NCBI RefSeq assembly: GCF_015710975.1
Contig: NZ_CP049783.1
Location: 5,280,001-5,344,000 of the forward strand
Origin: Paenibacillus polymyxa
GTDB taxonomy: Bacteria; Bacillota; Bacilli; Paenibacillales; Paenibacillaceae
Direction: 5' to 3'
Length of the DNA: 64,000 nucleotides
Shown: positions 47,773-57,290 of the stretch, piece after piece
Layout of the letters: every line of letters starts with the position of its first letter
Numbering within the stretch: position 1 is the first letter of the stretch
Translations under genes and position numbers: made by a program
The notes under the pieces: model-generated
The model's input: only the letters and a program-made list of their open reading frames with translations
The model's database searches: none
Told to the model about the DNA's origin: nothing

Positions 47773-48697
47773 CTACCTCTTATGTTTCGGGTCGAGTACA
47801 TCCCGCAGCCCGTCACCAAAAATATTAATAGCGATGACTGTTGCAAAAATAGACAGGCCTGGTGGTATCCACAACCAAGGTCGTTGCTGAAAATCCAGTA
47901 CATTGTTGGCGGCATCAATCATATTGCCCCAAGTCGGTGTCGTGGGCAACACGCCAAGACCAAAGAAGCTGAGTACAGATTCACTAAGGATGGCTCCGCC
48001 AATGTTCAATGTAGCGATAACGATCAACAATGGCAAAATATTCGGCAGCAGATGCTTAAAGAGCTTTCGGCGATTCGATAGTCCTAGTACCGTCGCTGCC
48101 TGCATAAATTCACGTTCTCGCAAACTAAGCATCTGACCTCTCACCATCCGTGCAATCCCCGGCCAGTTGACCAGACTCAGCATCAACATGACGATATACA
48201 TCCGTTGATCAGGCGGAACCTTCCAGTCAGATAACAGCGCACCCATAATAAATAGCAATGGCAAACTGGGTATAGTCAGCAGCAAATCGGCAATGCGCAT
48301 AATGATTTGATCCGCAATTCCGCGAAAATAGGCGGATATAACCCCAGCGTTGCTCCTAAAAGACAGACAACACCATAGAAGCCAAACCCACAGTAAGAGA
48401 AATTTGACCTGCCTGCATCACACGTGTCAGCACATCCCGTCCCAGCTTGTCTGTTCCTAGCCAGTGATGGATATTCGGCGCCTTGTTCATTATTAATATG
48501 TTCGTTTTGTTATCGGAATAAGGAGAAAATAACGGACCGATAAAACAGAGCAAAAACATAAATACCACGACGAGCAGCCCAGCCATAGCAAGCTTGTTTC
48601 TGAACAGCTGCCGGAGCGCTTGCTGCCACATTGAAGATTTGGCATTTAATCGCAGTCTGCCGTTGCTCTTGCTCAAATTACTGCTCACGGATGACAT
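47773..48697 (-). pseudogene. DppC/OppC-type ABC permease, frameshifted
   Basis: Two abutting frames together make one permease. The first (48697-48356, 113 aa) has the N-terminal helix and LFSPYSDNK...HHWLGTDKLGRDVLTRVMQAGQ, typical of DppC, and stops after SMVLSVF. The second continues through SAYFRGIADQIIMRIADLL to the family's permease loop REREFMQAATVLGLSNRRKLFKHLLPN and ends DVLDPKHKR. The span of 925 bases is not a multiple of three. Adding one T to the TTTT run and one G to the GGGG run about 15 bases later restores VFLGATLGVISAYFRG, a plausible family sequence. The break near 48335-48358 is either a genuine mutation, which would cripple the transporter, or a homopolymer reading error. 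AAGGAGG precedes the ATG. Confidence 0.85.
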
Positions 48698-48712
48698 TCC
48701 ATAGCCTCCTTC

Positions 48713-49666
48713 TTACACTTTCACACGCGGGTCAGCAATGCGATACAAAATATCGGATAACAGCGTCCCGATCACGCTCAATATGGCAATCAGCATCGTA
48801 AAGCCCATCAGCAGCGGATAATCCCGAAGCGAAAAAGACTGCATGTACAACTGACCGATCCCGGGCCAGTTAAAAATCTTTTCGATAATCAGAGATCCGC
48901 CAAACAGCGCAGGCAATTCAAAGCCAACGAGCGTAATGGCAGGCAATAGTGCATTTCTCAATGCGTGTGTAAAAAGCACCTTTCTTTCCATTAAGCCCTT
49001 TGCACGAGCTGTACGGATATAATCCTGCTGGATCACGTCGATCATATTGCTGCGGAAGTAACGGGTCAGCGAACCCAAGCCCAGCAGTGTCATCACGATC
49101 ACCGGCAAGGTCATATGCTGGAGAACCTCCTTCACATACTCCATGCCTGTAGCGTTACTACCCGTATTGAGCATCCCGCCCGGTGGCAGCCATTTCAGAT
49201 CGACCGCCGCAATTTTGATTAGATACAGTCCGATAAAAAAAGAGGGTACAGACATCGCGGCAAAAATCACCACCATGACCAGTGTATCGAACCATGAATA
49301 CTGCTTGTAAGCAGCAACCACACCAATAATGACTGCAATCAGCCAGGTCAGGAAGGTGGATACAATGGCCAACAAGAATGAATTCCAGATATATTCATTA
49401 AATAAGGTTAGCACCGGTTTCTGTTGAGCGAGCGAATAGCCGAAATTACCATGCAGCGCATTGCCTAGCCAGTTTCCGTAGCGCTCAAGAATAGGCTTAT
49501 TCAACCCGTAAATTTCCCTCAGCTCCGCTTTTCTCTCCGGCGACAGCTTCAGATTACCGCTAATGAAATCTCCCGGTGTCATGGCATACAGAAAAAAAAT
49601 CATCATCGAAGCGGCCAACAAAATAATAATCATGTACGTCAGTCTTTTCGTTAAAAACGAGCTCAT
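48713..49666 (-). CDS. DppB/OppB-type ABC permease
   Basis: 317-aa inner membrane protein with six hydrophobic segments. It has the DppB N-terminus (FLTKRLTYMIIILLAASMMIFFL), the early PGD motif, GNFGYSLAQQKPV, and the permease EAA loop DYIRTARAKGLMERKVLFTHALRNALLP. It forms the channel with the DppC-type partner encoded 15 bases downstream. AAAGGAG precedes the ATG. A strong hairpin separates it from the binding-protein gene upstream. Confidence 0.92.
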   Translation of the reverse strand: MSSFLTKRLTYMIIILLAASMMIFFLYAMTPGDFISGNLKLSPERKAELREIYGLNKPILERYGNWLGNALHGNFGYSLAQQKPVLTLFNEYIWNSFLLAIVSTFLTWLIAVIIGVVAAYKQYSWFDTLVMVVIFAAMSVPSFFIGLYLIKIAAVDLKWLPPGGMLNTGSNATGMEYVKEVLQHMTLPVIVMTLLGLGSLTRYFRSNMIDVIQQDYIRTARAKGLMERKVLFTHALRNALLPAITLVGFELPALFGGSLIIEKIFNWPGIGQLYMQSFSLRDYPLLMGFTMLIAILSVIGTLLSDILYRIADPRVKV

Positions 49667-49719
49667 GACAGACTCCTTTCAATTCATGGTCGGGCTACTC
49701 ATTACGCGTCCTCCATTTG

Positions 49720-49764
49720 GCGGACCCCTTGATCCGAACCTGAAGTTCTTCACAAGGGGCCCGC
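49720..49764 (-). other. Intercistronic hairpin after the binding-protein gene
   Basis: GCGGACCCCTTG (49720-49731) pairs with CAAGGGGCCCGC (49753-49764) with one mismatch. There is no U-run, so it is probably an mRNA-stabilising or partially terminating structure that keeps the binding protein in excess over the permeases. Confidence 0.65.
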
Positions 49765-49773
49765 AAAGGTGGC

Positions 49774-51498
49774 TTATTTAAGGGACCACTCGAACAGATT
49801 ACCAGACAAACCAATGAATGGGCTGACCTTTACATGTTCCATTCGACCATTGTAAGCATATACAGTCTTCTTGTAGTTGGTGAAAATAACGGGTAGTTCA
49901 TCATTTAGCAGTACATATAATTCCTTATATATTTTCTTACGCTCTTCCATATTCGTCGTAGCCAAACCTTTTTCATAGAGCTCTTTGAGCTTCGGATTGT
50001 TATATCCCTTGATTTCACCATTGACGAACGGCTCGATTCCATCAGATGGGTCTGTCAGCATGGCTGTCGAGAAGGCGGCGAGATCATAATCTTTACCTTC
50101 CACTTTGGCGACCATTGCATTAAAGTCTGCAAAGATTTCCGGTTGCAAGTCAACGCCAATCGCTTTATAGTTTTCAGCCGCAAGCGCGATAAAGGTGTCT
50201 GTTTCTGGACGTTTGGAGGTCAGCAAGTGAATGGTCAGCTTCTGGCCGTTTTTCTCACGAATGCCATCACTGCCTTCTACCCAGCCCGCTTCATCCAGCA
50301 GCTTTTTCGCTTGCTCCGGGTCATAGTTGTATGGATTGATTCCATCGGTCGTGTATGACCAGAATATAGGAGAAGCTGGAATGTTGGCGACCGCCCCTGC
50401 TCCCTGTGCTGCGTCAACATAAATGCTTTTGCGATCCAATCCATAGGTCAACGCTTGACGAACCTTTTTATCCTTCAGCTTTTCATTTTCCAGATTGACT
50501 TGCAAATATCCATAGGTGCTCGGTGTATAAGGCAAAATATTCAAAAAGCCGAGTCCTTTCAGCTTGTCGATATTTTCTTGCGTTGCGGTAAAGGAAGCAA
50601 AATCGGTATCCCCTGTTTCGATGAATTGCCAAGCATCGCCTTCCGCTGTCTTATATATGAAGTGTTTCGTTTTCGGTTTGCCTTTAAAAAAGTGATCGTT
50701 TGCCTCCAGACGAACTTCTTGCCCTGGAATGAATTTTTCCAACTTATATGCCCCATTCCCCAATGGGCTACCATGCAAATTTTTAAAATAATCCAGCTGT
50801 CCGAACTTATAATCCTTGCCGTAGTAAGCTTTGGACAATACATATTCACCGAGAATAGTCAGAGCCAGCGCGTTTGGCTTTTCCAATGTCACAGAAATAG
50901 TCTGTGGATCAATTACCTTAATTCCATCAATTTGTTGTGCCTTGCCTTCCGTATAGGCTTTGCCGCCTTTAATGTTCAGCTTTCGGATTTGGCTATCGCC
51001 CGGATAGGCTTTGTCATAGATTAACGTCCAGGTAAATGCGACATCCTCTGCTGTCAAAGGTGAGCCATCGCTGAATTGGGTATTGGGAACCAGATGAAAC
51101 GTATATGTTAAATTATCCTTGGAAATATCCCAGCTCTTCGCCAGATTGGGCAGCGGAAGTCCCTTCTCATCTACCGTAACCAGCGGAGTCCATAACTGCG
51201 AAATGACGTTGCCGTCATAGCCGCTTTGGTTAAAATACGGCGTAAATACTCCGGCCGGGTCAGTCAGGCCTACAATAATGGTGTCGTTTCTTTTTTTGGA
51301 CACTTCCGGCAATTTGGACATATCAGAAGCCTTTACCAGACTTGTTAATGGCTGCGCTGTAGCAGTTGTCTGTGTGTCCCCATTATTTTGGGCAGTAGTA
51401 TTGTTGTTGCTTTCCGATCCACCGTTAGAGCAAGCTGCCAGCAAGGTAGAGCTCGCCAGAAGTAGACTGCTAAGTAAAATAATACCCTTTTTCAACAT
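49774..51498 (-). CDS. Peptide/nickel-type ABC transporter substrate-binding lipoprotein
   Basis: 574-aa lipoprotein. Signal peptide with lipobox LAAC (20-23), Asn/Thr/Gln-rich linker, then a family 5 solute-binding protein: SWDISKDNLTYTFHLVPNTQFSDGSPLTAEDVAFTW (positions about 125-160; key residues F, DG, P, D), and the later KVRQALTYGLDRKSIY and DPEQAKKLLDEAGW motifs. Captures oligopeptides or similar compounds for the downstream permeases and ATPases. First gene of the operon, with a strong promoter (51562-51590). GGGGGG lies close to the ATG. Confidence 0.92.
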   Translation of the reverse strand: MLKKGIILLSSLLLASSTLLAACSNGGSESNNNTTAQNNGDTQTTATAQPLTSLVKASDMSKLPEVSKKRNDTIIVGLTDPAGVFTPYFNQSGYDGNVISQLWTPLVTVDEKGLPLPNLAKSWDISKDNLTYTFHLVPNTQFSDGSPLTAEDVAFTWTLIYDKAYPGDSQIRKLNIKGGKAYTEGKAQQIDGIKVIDPQTISVTLEKPNALALTILGEYVLSKAYYGKDYKFGQLDYFKNLHGSPLGNGAYKLEKFIPGQEVRLEANDHFFKGKPKTKHFIYKTAEGDAWQFIETGDTDFASFTATQENIDKLKGLGFLNILPYTPSTYGYLQVNLENEKLKDKKVRQALTYGLDRKSIYVDAAQGAGAVANIPASPIFWSYTTDGINPYNYDPEQAKKLLDEAGWVEGSDGIREKNGQKLTIHLLTSKRPETDTFIALAAENYKAIGVDLQPEIFADFNAMVAKVEGKDYDLAAFSTAMLTDPSDGIEPFVNGEIKGYNNPKLKELYEKGLATTNMEERKKIYKELYVLLNDELPVIFTNYKKTVYAYNGRMEHVKVSPFIGLSGNLFEWSLK

Positions 51499-51561
51499 AA
51501 TCCCCCCGAGTTAAATGATTAAATTCCGATAGAACAAGTTGTGATTAAGAAGATAAACCTC

Positions 51562-51590
51562 ATTATAGGAATTTATTAGGGTTCTGTAAA
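51562..51590 (-). promoter_or_regulatory. Promoter of the peptide ABC operon
   Basis: Minus-strand TTTACA (51585-51590), a 17-base spacer, TATAAT (51562-51567). Confidence 0.8.
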
Positions 51591-51666
51591 GGGAGAACTG
51601 CATTTTTTTATATAAAAACTCTGCTCATCAATATCTATCCGAATTCTTGTACAAATATAAATAAAA

Positions 51667-51696
51667 CCTCTCAATCCCTAATAGTAGATTGAGAGG
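51667..51696 (-). terminator. Terminator after the methyltransferase gene
   Basis: CCTCTCAAT/ATTGAGAGG stem followed by TTTTATTTAT on the minus strand. Confidence 0.85.
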
Positions 51697-51718
51697 CTGT
51701 CTCTTATTTATTGTTATA

Positions 51719-52633
51719 TTATTTTTTTATAGCATGGATATAATGAATCGTTTCGAATGCGGACAAATAATCTGCCCTCTCACCAAAGAAAAGGCTATTT
51801 ATTGTATCCGGGGATAGATGTTCATAAATTAGTAAATCTGAAGCTTCTAACATTCCCTCAATTTCATCATAAGCAAAGCATGATTTCATGGGTTCACCAC
51901 TTACTGAAGCCATTTTCACCATATTTTCAACTCGATTAGACATGCCTTTCTCTTTAAAAAGGTTTTCATCTGCATAGTCAAAAACGATCGAACTCCCCGA
52001 TGGGACCTTGGTAAACAAATGATTTATTAATCTTGAAATTTCCTCCTTAGTTAAATAATAAGAAACACCCAGAAGGCTAAAGAATGTTTTTTTATTAGCA
52101 AACCCTTCATCCAATAGATTGGAATACGAAAATGGATGGGCAAAGTCCATAGAAACCAGATGAAGATTGCTCGGTATTTTTAAATTTGCATGAGCTAACC
52201 TTTTCTTTTTAGATTCCTGTGTTGCTGGATGATCCATTTCAAATATTTCTAAGCTATTTTTCAATTCTGGATGTCGGAAACAAAACGTATCTAACCCGGC
52301 CCCTAGTATGACATACTGCTGTAATCCTAACCTAACTTCATTAAGTAATACTTTTTCACAATATGCAGCACGTGCTAAGGTCGTTGGAGAAAGTTGAACT
52401 TGTGTAATCCATTTTAAAATTTCATCCGGATCATCTTGGAACCTTTGCGCAATATCTTTATTGAAAAACGCTATTCCTTTAATCATATTCTCTCTGATAT
52501 CTGAAAACTCATTTTGGGAAATTAAATCTTTAGCCATAAAATCATCAAAAATTTTGGGTGTGTCATGTTGACTATGATATGCTCGGCCAAAAGCTGATAT
52601 TAAGGAAGTTAAACTAGACTCATTTGGCTTCAT
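51719..52633 (-). CDS. SAM-dependent methyltransferase of the leucine carboxyl methyltransferase (LCM/PPM) family
   Basis: 304-aa soluble enzyme. SAM-binding motif QQYVILGAGLDTFCFR, then EMDHPATQESKKKRL and a post-motif SLLGVSYYLTKEEISRLI, the standard order for the LCM-type family that in bacteria modifies small molecules, often in natural product pathways. The ATG at 52633 follows GGGAGG by eight bases. The gene is AT-richer than its neighbours and stands alone with its own terminator, which hints at acquisition. Substrate unknown. Confidence 0.85.
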   Translation of the reverse strand: MKPNESSLTSLISAFGRAYHSQHDTPKIFDDFMAKDLISQNEFSDIRENMIKGIAFFNKDIAQRFQDDPDEILKWITQVQLSPTTLARAAYCEKVLLNEVRLGLQQYVILGAGLDTFCFRHPELKNSLEIFEMDHPATQESKKKRLAHANLKIPSNLHLVSMDFAHPFSYSNLLDEGFANKKTFFSLLGVSYYLTKEEISRLINHLFTKVPSGSSIVFDYADENLFKEKGMSNRVENMVKMASVSGEPMKSCFAYDEIEGMLEASDLLIYEHLSPDTINSLFFGERADYLSAFETIHYIHAIKK

Positions 52634-52760
52634 ACATTGATCCTCCCATAAAAACAAAAATAAGATTCCCCTGGCCAGGAGAACCTTATTATAATATCAA
52701 TATAATTAATTGTAAATTATAGCACAAATAAATAATTTTGTCAATGATTAATATTGCGAC

Positions 52761-53699
52761 CTACCTTCGCTCCATATAACCAAGGATACTCTCATGCATC
52801 TCATCCACAGCCGTAAGCCGTGCACTGTAGCCAAGCAATGTTTCGCCATCAAAATGTGCATGAATAAAGCCAGCGGCACGGAGCTTAAATATATGATCAT
52901 GCGTGATTCCCTTGGATAGCTTGAGATGACGGACAATCTCAATGAAGGTTCGCGGGGACTGGCTTTGGTACAAATATTTTAAAATCTTGAGCCTGCTCTT
53001 CTCCCCTAAACTTCGAATCATTCGGTATTCCTGTGGTGATAAAAAATCATCCTCCTGAACATATACTCCTCCGGAATAATGACATAACAAAAGTGACCCA
53101 AATCGATAAATAATATTCATCGGCTGAAAATGATATTGCGGTACCAGCAACACCTGCGTCAGTCCAGCGGAAGGCTCGAATCGGAAGCCATTAGTTATAC
53201 GATCCACCCGCTCCATAGAGCTATATGCGTTCTCCTCCCGTTTTCTGCATTCAGCTTCCAGTTCCAGGCCGCTAAGGATACTTGTATCCACGTGACGAAA
53301 ATACTCCTCGTTCCAGCCGGATAGCAGTTGCAAAGCAAGTTTACGGAGGTTCTCCATGTCGTCAGACAGCGGAATCCCATAGGCTGATGCCTGTTGCTTT
53401 AGTTCCTGTAAAGACTGGCTTTCCAAACGATCCACGACCTCTTCAACGCCCCCCTGATCAGAAAGCATACATACAAGTCCATAAATAATTTTCCAGTCTG
53501 CATTGATTTCCATGGACTCCAGTAACGCGGACAGCCTCGGAGACAGCGTTCCACGCACTTGGTCCGCCCATCTGGATGCTATTAAATCTGTCTTCTTATA
53601 CGCTTTACGACAAATAAAAGTGTGTAAGCTGCTGAGCAGTTCAAACACTGGTCCATATGCTACATGTACATCATAAGGAGCATTCACGTCGTGACTCAT
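52761..53699 (-). CDS. ArsR-family helix-turn-helix regulator with large N-terminal domain
   Basis: 312 aa. The N-terminal about 225 residues are a helical domain seen in a group of ArsR-type regulators (possibly DUF5937). The C-terminal about 80 residues are a winged helix: EYRMIRSLGEKSRLKILKYLYQS, then ELVRHLKLSKGITHDHIFKLRAAGF-like recognition helix (seen as EIVRHLKLSKGITHDHIFKL) and a final wing with HFDGETLLGYSA. No metal-binding Cys motif. AGAGGA precedes the ATG. It may control the adjacent methyltransferase or itself. Confidence 0.8.
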   Translation of the reverse strand: MSHDVNAPYDVHVAYGPVFELLSSLHTFICRKAYKKTDLIASRWADQVRGTLSPRLSALLESMEINADWKIIYGLVCMLSDQGGVEEVVDRLESQSLQELKQQASAYGIPLSDDMENLRKLALQLLSGWNEEYFRHVDTSILSGLELEAECRKREENAYSSMERVDRITNGFRFEPSAGLTQVLLVPQYHFQPMNIIYRFGSLLLCHYSGGVYVQEDDFLSPQEYRMIRSLGEKSRLKILKYLYQSQSPRTFIEIVRHLKLSKGITHDHIFKLRAAGFIHAHFDGETLLGYSARLTAVDEMHESILGYMERR

Positions 53700-53860
53700 C
53701 GCTTTCTGTCCTCTTTTCTTTCATATCTGATGTCCATTATACATACTATCGTACATCCGTTCATTCTTAGTGATTCATTCATACGAAAATGAAGGCACAA
53801 TACTGATGCAAAGCCAAAGTCAGTCCCATCCGAGTCAAACTGTTTATCTATAAAATAAAA

Positions 53861-53898
53861 AAGGTTGTCTCCCACCAAAAATCGCAGGAGACAACCTT
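53861..53898 (-). terminator. Terminator after the metalloprotease gene
   Basis: A 12-bp perfect stem AAGGTTGTCTCC/GGAGACAACCTT with a T-rich tail (TTTTTTATTTTA) on the minus strand. Confidence 0.92.
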
Positions 53899-53917
53899 TG
53901 AATACATACATTTTCTT

Positions 53918-54853
53918 TTAACGGGTGGGAAAACGAGAGGTGTCTTTCTTGACCTGGCTCCAGGTATAACGCAACATCCAGGTATCCCACTCCGTAATTT
54001 TAGGAGAATTTCCGGCCCACATAATCGTAGGCACAGGGAACCCGCCAGGTGGACGCTCGTGCTCTTCATAGAAATCAGGCAAGCCGAATCCATGCCCCAT
54101 CTCATGCTCTGTGATCTGAACTTCATCCGAATTCAAGGTGCTCAGGATATAATCATCAGGCATACGTTGTCCCCAGTCACCACCGGCTCCACCCTGAAAA
54201 TTAGACGTTCCCCATAAGTACATATCAAATCGCTTGTCCAGTCCCCCCGGATACGTATAGTTAGGGTCCATAAAATGTTCAAATCTCGACAGTGCATTAG
54301 GAGCAACCGGAAGTTTTGCCGGAATATTGGGGTCTGTTTTACTTAAGTCATCGGTAATCGTATCCGTGTAAACGATTTCATTCGATTGTTTGTTAAGAAT
54401 CTGCGACGGATTTGCAACGGCCCAGCCTACTATTTTTACAGTAATATAATTATACGGCCAGCCGTCATATCCTTTTAGCTGCTTATTCCAGTTATTTATT
54501 TGGCGACTTAGCATGGAAGCCATATCTTTACGCTGCTGAAGAGTGATATTTTTAGAGGATTGCCAGCGTACTACATAATTTATCGTTCCTTTTCCCGCAT
54601 AAATTTGATCAAAAATCAAATTTTTACGGTTGGTCGAGCCTTCTTTGACTATCCTATTCTTCCAAACCCATTCTACCGAAGGCTTAAATTTAGCAGGTAT
54701 TTCAGCGGCAGCCAAGCTATTACTCGTTATTTCTATATTCGAGGTGCTTTCATAATCTGAGGCTGCTGAACCGACATTAGCTCCGCCAACCAGTAAAGAA
54801 GCAGCCATTACCAATGAAAAAGAAGCCATGATCATTCCTTTTTTCTTCGGCAT
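53918..54853 (-). CDS. Secreted zinc metalloprotease (HExxHxxGxxD)
   Basis: 311 aa. A signal peptide (about 1-30, hydrophobic ASFSLVMAASLLVGG, ending GSAAS) indicates secretion. The zinc site is HEMGHGFGLPD (250-260), the extended metzincin-type HExxHxxGxxD with Asp as third ligand, and a downstream TIMWAG provides a Met-turn candidate. The mature part has few known motifs otherwise. ATG 54853 follows GGAGG by seven bases. Monocistronic with a strong terminator. Probably an extracellular protease; the substrate is unknown. Confidence 0.82.
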   Translation of the reverse strand: MPKKKGMIMASFSLVMAASLLVGGANVGSAASDYESTSNIEITSNSLAAAEIPAKFKPSVEWVWKNRIVKEGSTNRKNLIFDQIYAGKGTINYVVRWQSSKNITLQQRKDMASMLSRQINNWNKQLKGYDGWPYNYITVKIVGWAVANPSQILNKQSNEIVYTDTITDDLSKTDPNIPAKLPVAPNALSRFEHFMDPNYTYPGGLDKRFDMYLWGTSNFQGGAGGDWGQRMPDDYILSTLNSDEVQITEHEMGHGFGLPDFYEEHERPPGGFPVPTIMWAGNSPKITEWDTWMLRYTWSQVKKDTSRFPTR

Positions 54854-54992
54854 TTTTTCAACCTCCGTACCTGTTATTTTTACGAGCACATTCAAAATAA
54901 CAAACGTTTATCTCTCACCTACACCCACTCTCAATTTTGAATTAAATAACAATTTTATATTATCATTGGAATAATATACCGTCAAACAAAAA

Positions 54993-55018
54993 GATCCCCT
55001 CTTCATAGAGAGGGGATC
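54993..55018 (-). terminator. Terminator of the sulfur-salvage operon
   Basis: A 10-bp perfect stem GATCCCCTCT/AGAGGGGATC followed by TTTTTG on the minus strand. Confidence 0.9.
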
Positions 55019-55044
55019 AGCATCCATAGAGTAGCGTTGTATTC

Positions 55045-56202
55045 CTACTCTATGGATTTCAACGCCGATTCAGCCAGTGAAGCTAGCAACTTCGCTGTTC
55101 CCGGCAGCGCGCGTTCGTCCAGATCAAAGGCAGGATGATGCCATTCCTGGCTTCCCGCAGTGCCGATAAAGACAAACACACCTGGGACGTTCTTCTGATA
55201 AAATCCAAAGTCCTCGCTTGCCGAGGAAGGTATAGGGCGAACGACCTCCAGACCAACCGCTTCGGCCGCCTGCACCGCGATAACAGCCAACTTACCGTCG
55301 TTCAGTACAGGTGGAGGGCCCTCAATCCAGCGAATGGTCGCTTTCGTGCCAAAAGCATCGGCTACGCCCTTGACGACCTGCTCGAAGCGTTCAGCCACCT
55401 GAGCTCGGACGTTCTCGTCAAAGGTGCGAATGGTTCCGTCCAAATGAGCGCGGTCCGGAATGATGTTCCAGGCATTGCCACTGTGCAGCTTCGTGACACT
55501 GATGACCGCGCTATCGAGCGGGTTAACGCTCCTGCTCACAATCGATTGCAGTGCCGTAATGATATGCGACGATACCACAATGGGGTCAATCCCTGCATGC
55601 GGAACTGCCGCATGTGTGCTCAAGCCCTCCACCTCAATGTAAAATCCGTCTGCCGCTGCCATTAGCGGTCCTTCTTTGATACCGACCGTGCCTACGGGCA
55701 GGTCTGGTTTGTTATGCAGGCCGAAGATGGCCTGTACCCCTGCCAGCGCACCGCTTTCCAGCACTTGGGCAGCGCCTTTGGCTTTCTCCTCGGCTGGCTG
55801 GAACACCAGTCGAACCGTCCCTTTCAGCTTTTGCTCCCGCTGCTTCAGCAATGCGGCTGCACCTAACAGGGATGCCGTATGAAAATCATGCCCACAGGCA
55901 TGCATCTTGCCAGGATGTAGCGAAGCATAGGGCAATCCCGTCTCCTCCTGGATGGGCAGTGCATCAATGTCTGCACGAAGCGCAACCGTTGGACCTTCCT
56001 GCTGTCCGCCGATTTCCGCTACCAATCCGGTACGCAGCGGCACATCCAGAATCGTTATATTCTGTTCTTCGAGCAGGCGGCGAATATAGGCAGTAGTTTC
56101 AACCTCCTCGTTAGACAGCTCGGGATAACGGTGCAGATGACGGCGAATTTCCACCAGCTTCTGCTCCAAAACCTGCTCCTTTGTCCCGGTTGATCCACTC
56201 AT
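55045..56202 (-). CDS. M20-family N-acyl-amino-acid amidohydrolase
   Basis: 385-aa cytosolic metallo-amidohydrolase. Metal-ligand motifs: GKMHACGHDFHTA (Cys103, His105), FQPAEEKAKGA (Glu pair), and a late HHPAF. It removes an acyl group from an N-acyl amino acid. As last gene of the cystine/sulfur operon it corresponds to YtnL of B. subtilis, thought to deacetylate N-acetylated cysteine conjugates so that cysteine can be recovered. AAAGGAGG precedes the ATG; it follows the monooxygenase by 57 bases. Confidence 0.9.
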   Translation of the reverse strand: MSGSTGTKEQVLEQKLVEIRRHLHRYPELSNEEVETTAYIRRLLEEQNITILDVPLRTGLVAEIGGQQEGPTVALRADIDALPIQEETGLPYASLHPGKMHACGHDFHTASLLGAAALLKQREQKLKGTVRLVFQPAEEKAKGAAQVLESGALAGVQAIFGLHNKPDLPVGTVGIKEGPLMAAADGFYIEVEGLSTHAAVPHAGIDPIVVSSHIITALQSIVSRSVNPLDSAVISVTKLHSGNAWNIIPDRAHLDGTIRTFDENVRAQVAERFEQVVKGVADAFGTKATIRWIEGPPPVLNDGKLAVIAVQAAEAVGLEVVRPIPSSASEDFGFYQKNVPGVFVFIGTAGSQEWHHPAFDLDERALPGTAKLLASLAESALKSIE

Positions 56203-56259
56203 CCCTATTCCTCCTTTGTGAATCCATTATTGGCTATAACTTTCTTATGTCAATAGTAT

Positions 56260-57276
56260 CTAGAACTGCACAGGCAATCCGGCAAAAGCCTCATGCAACA
56301 ACTCGAATGAGCGCACACGCTTTTCGATATCCCGTATGCCTGTCGTCACGATCAGTTCATCAGCCTGATACTTCGCTTGTATATCCGTCAGCGCAGCATA
56401 GATTTCGTCTTTATTTCCTTTGTTAATTTGTGCTTCTGTAACTTCAATTGTATATTCTTCACCCGATTGCTTACCAAATTCCTCTGCACTTTCCAGCGCG
56501 CCCACCGTAGCCGTTTTGCCACTGGCCAGGTGAATCTTGTATAGCTTCTGCTCACCGGCCAACTCCGCTGCTTCCTTGGAAGTATCCGCCACAATAACCG
56601 ATAGTGCAAAAAGAGCCTTCGGCTCACGTCCATAACTGTAATCGAAAGACTCCCGATACGTACGGAATGAATCCAGTGCAACCTGTTCACTACTATTAAT
56701 AAATTGCGAGAAAACATAGGGCAACCCCAAACGCGCAGCAATGCCAGCACTGTCTGTGCTAGTGCCCAAAACATAAATATCTGCTGGTGTTTCTGGAATC
56801 GGATTCGCCTGTAATCCGGCGAGCGGTCCTTCTTCAGGCGGGATATTATGAATATAGCGGCTTACTTCATCAATTTTCTCTTCAAGAGAAGGCGCATCAT
56901 GCACGTTGCGTTGTAACGCCTGTGTAGATTTCGGCAACCCGCCTGGCGCACGTCCGATACCCAAATCTACACGCCCCGGTGCAAGAGAGGCTAGCACATT
57001 AAAGTTTTCAGCCACTTTATATGGACTGTAATGCTGAAGCATTACCCCGCCAGACCCGATGGTAATACGCTCGGTACGTGCTAATAGATGGGAAATAAGC
57101 ACCTCTGGTGATGAGCCTGCAACCTGCTCGGAATCATGATGTTCTGATACCCAAAAGCGTGTGAATCCCAGTTCTTCTACACGCTGCGCCAGCTTAATTG
57201 TGTTGCGAAGGGCCTGTGCCGCCGTTTCACCCTCGTGTATAGGGCTTTGATCCAATACTCCGATTTTTATGCTCAT
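56260..57276 (-). CDS. LLM-class flavin-dependent monooxygenase (YtmO-like)
   Basis: 338 aa, luciferase-like TIM barrel. It begins SIKIGVLDQSPIHEG, followed by FWVSEHHD, SGGVMLQHYSPYKVAE and RVDLGIGRAPGG, typical of the single-subunit LuxA-like YtmO/YhbW group. It would oxidise a sulfur compound using FMNH2 supplied by the flavin reductase encoded upstream. The ATG at 57276 has GGGAG just before it and begins 14 bases after the ATPase stop; a TTG further up overlaps that gene. Confidence 0.87.
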   Translation of the reverse strand: MSIKIGVLDQSPIHEGETAAQALRNTIKLAQRVEELGFTRFWVSEHHDSEQVAGSSPEVLISHLLARTERITIGSGGVMLQHYSPYKVAENFNVLASLAPGRVDLGIGRAPGGLPKSTQALQRNVHDAPSLEEKIDEVSRYIHNIPPEEGPLAGLQANPIPETPADIYVLGTSTDSAGIAARLGLPYVFSQFINSSEQVALDSFRTYRESFDYSYGREPKALFALSVIVADTSKEAAELAGEQKLYKIHLASGKTATVGALESAEEFGKQSGEEYTIEVTEAQINKGNKDEIYAALTDIQAKYQADELIVTTGIRDIEKRVRSFELLHEAFAGLPVQF

Positions 57277-57290
57277 GTCTCCCTCTCCCG

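Noticed and set aside
47773-48697. Two separate small permease genes
   Set aside because: Together they form one DppC-type permease; each alone lacks half of the fold, so a frameshift is the better reading.
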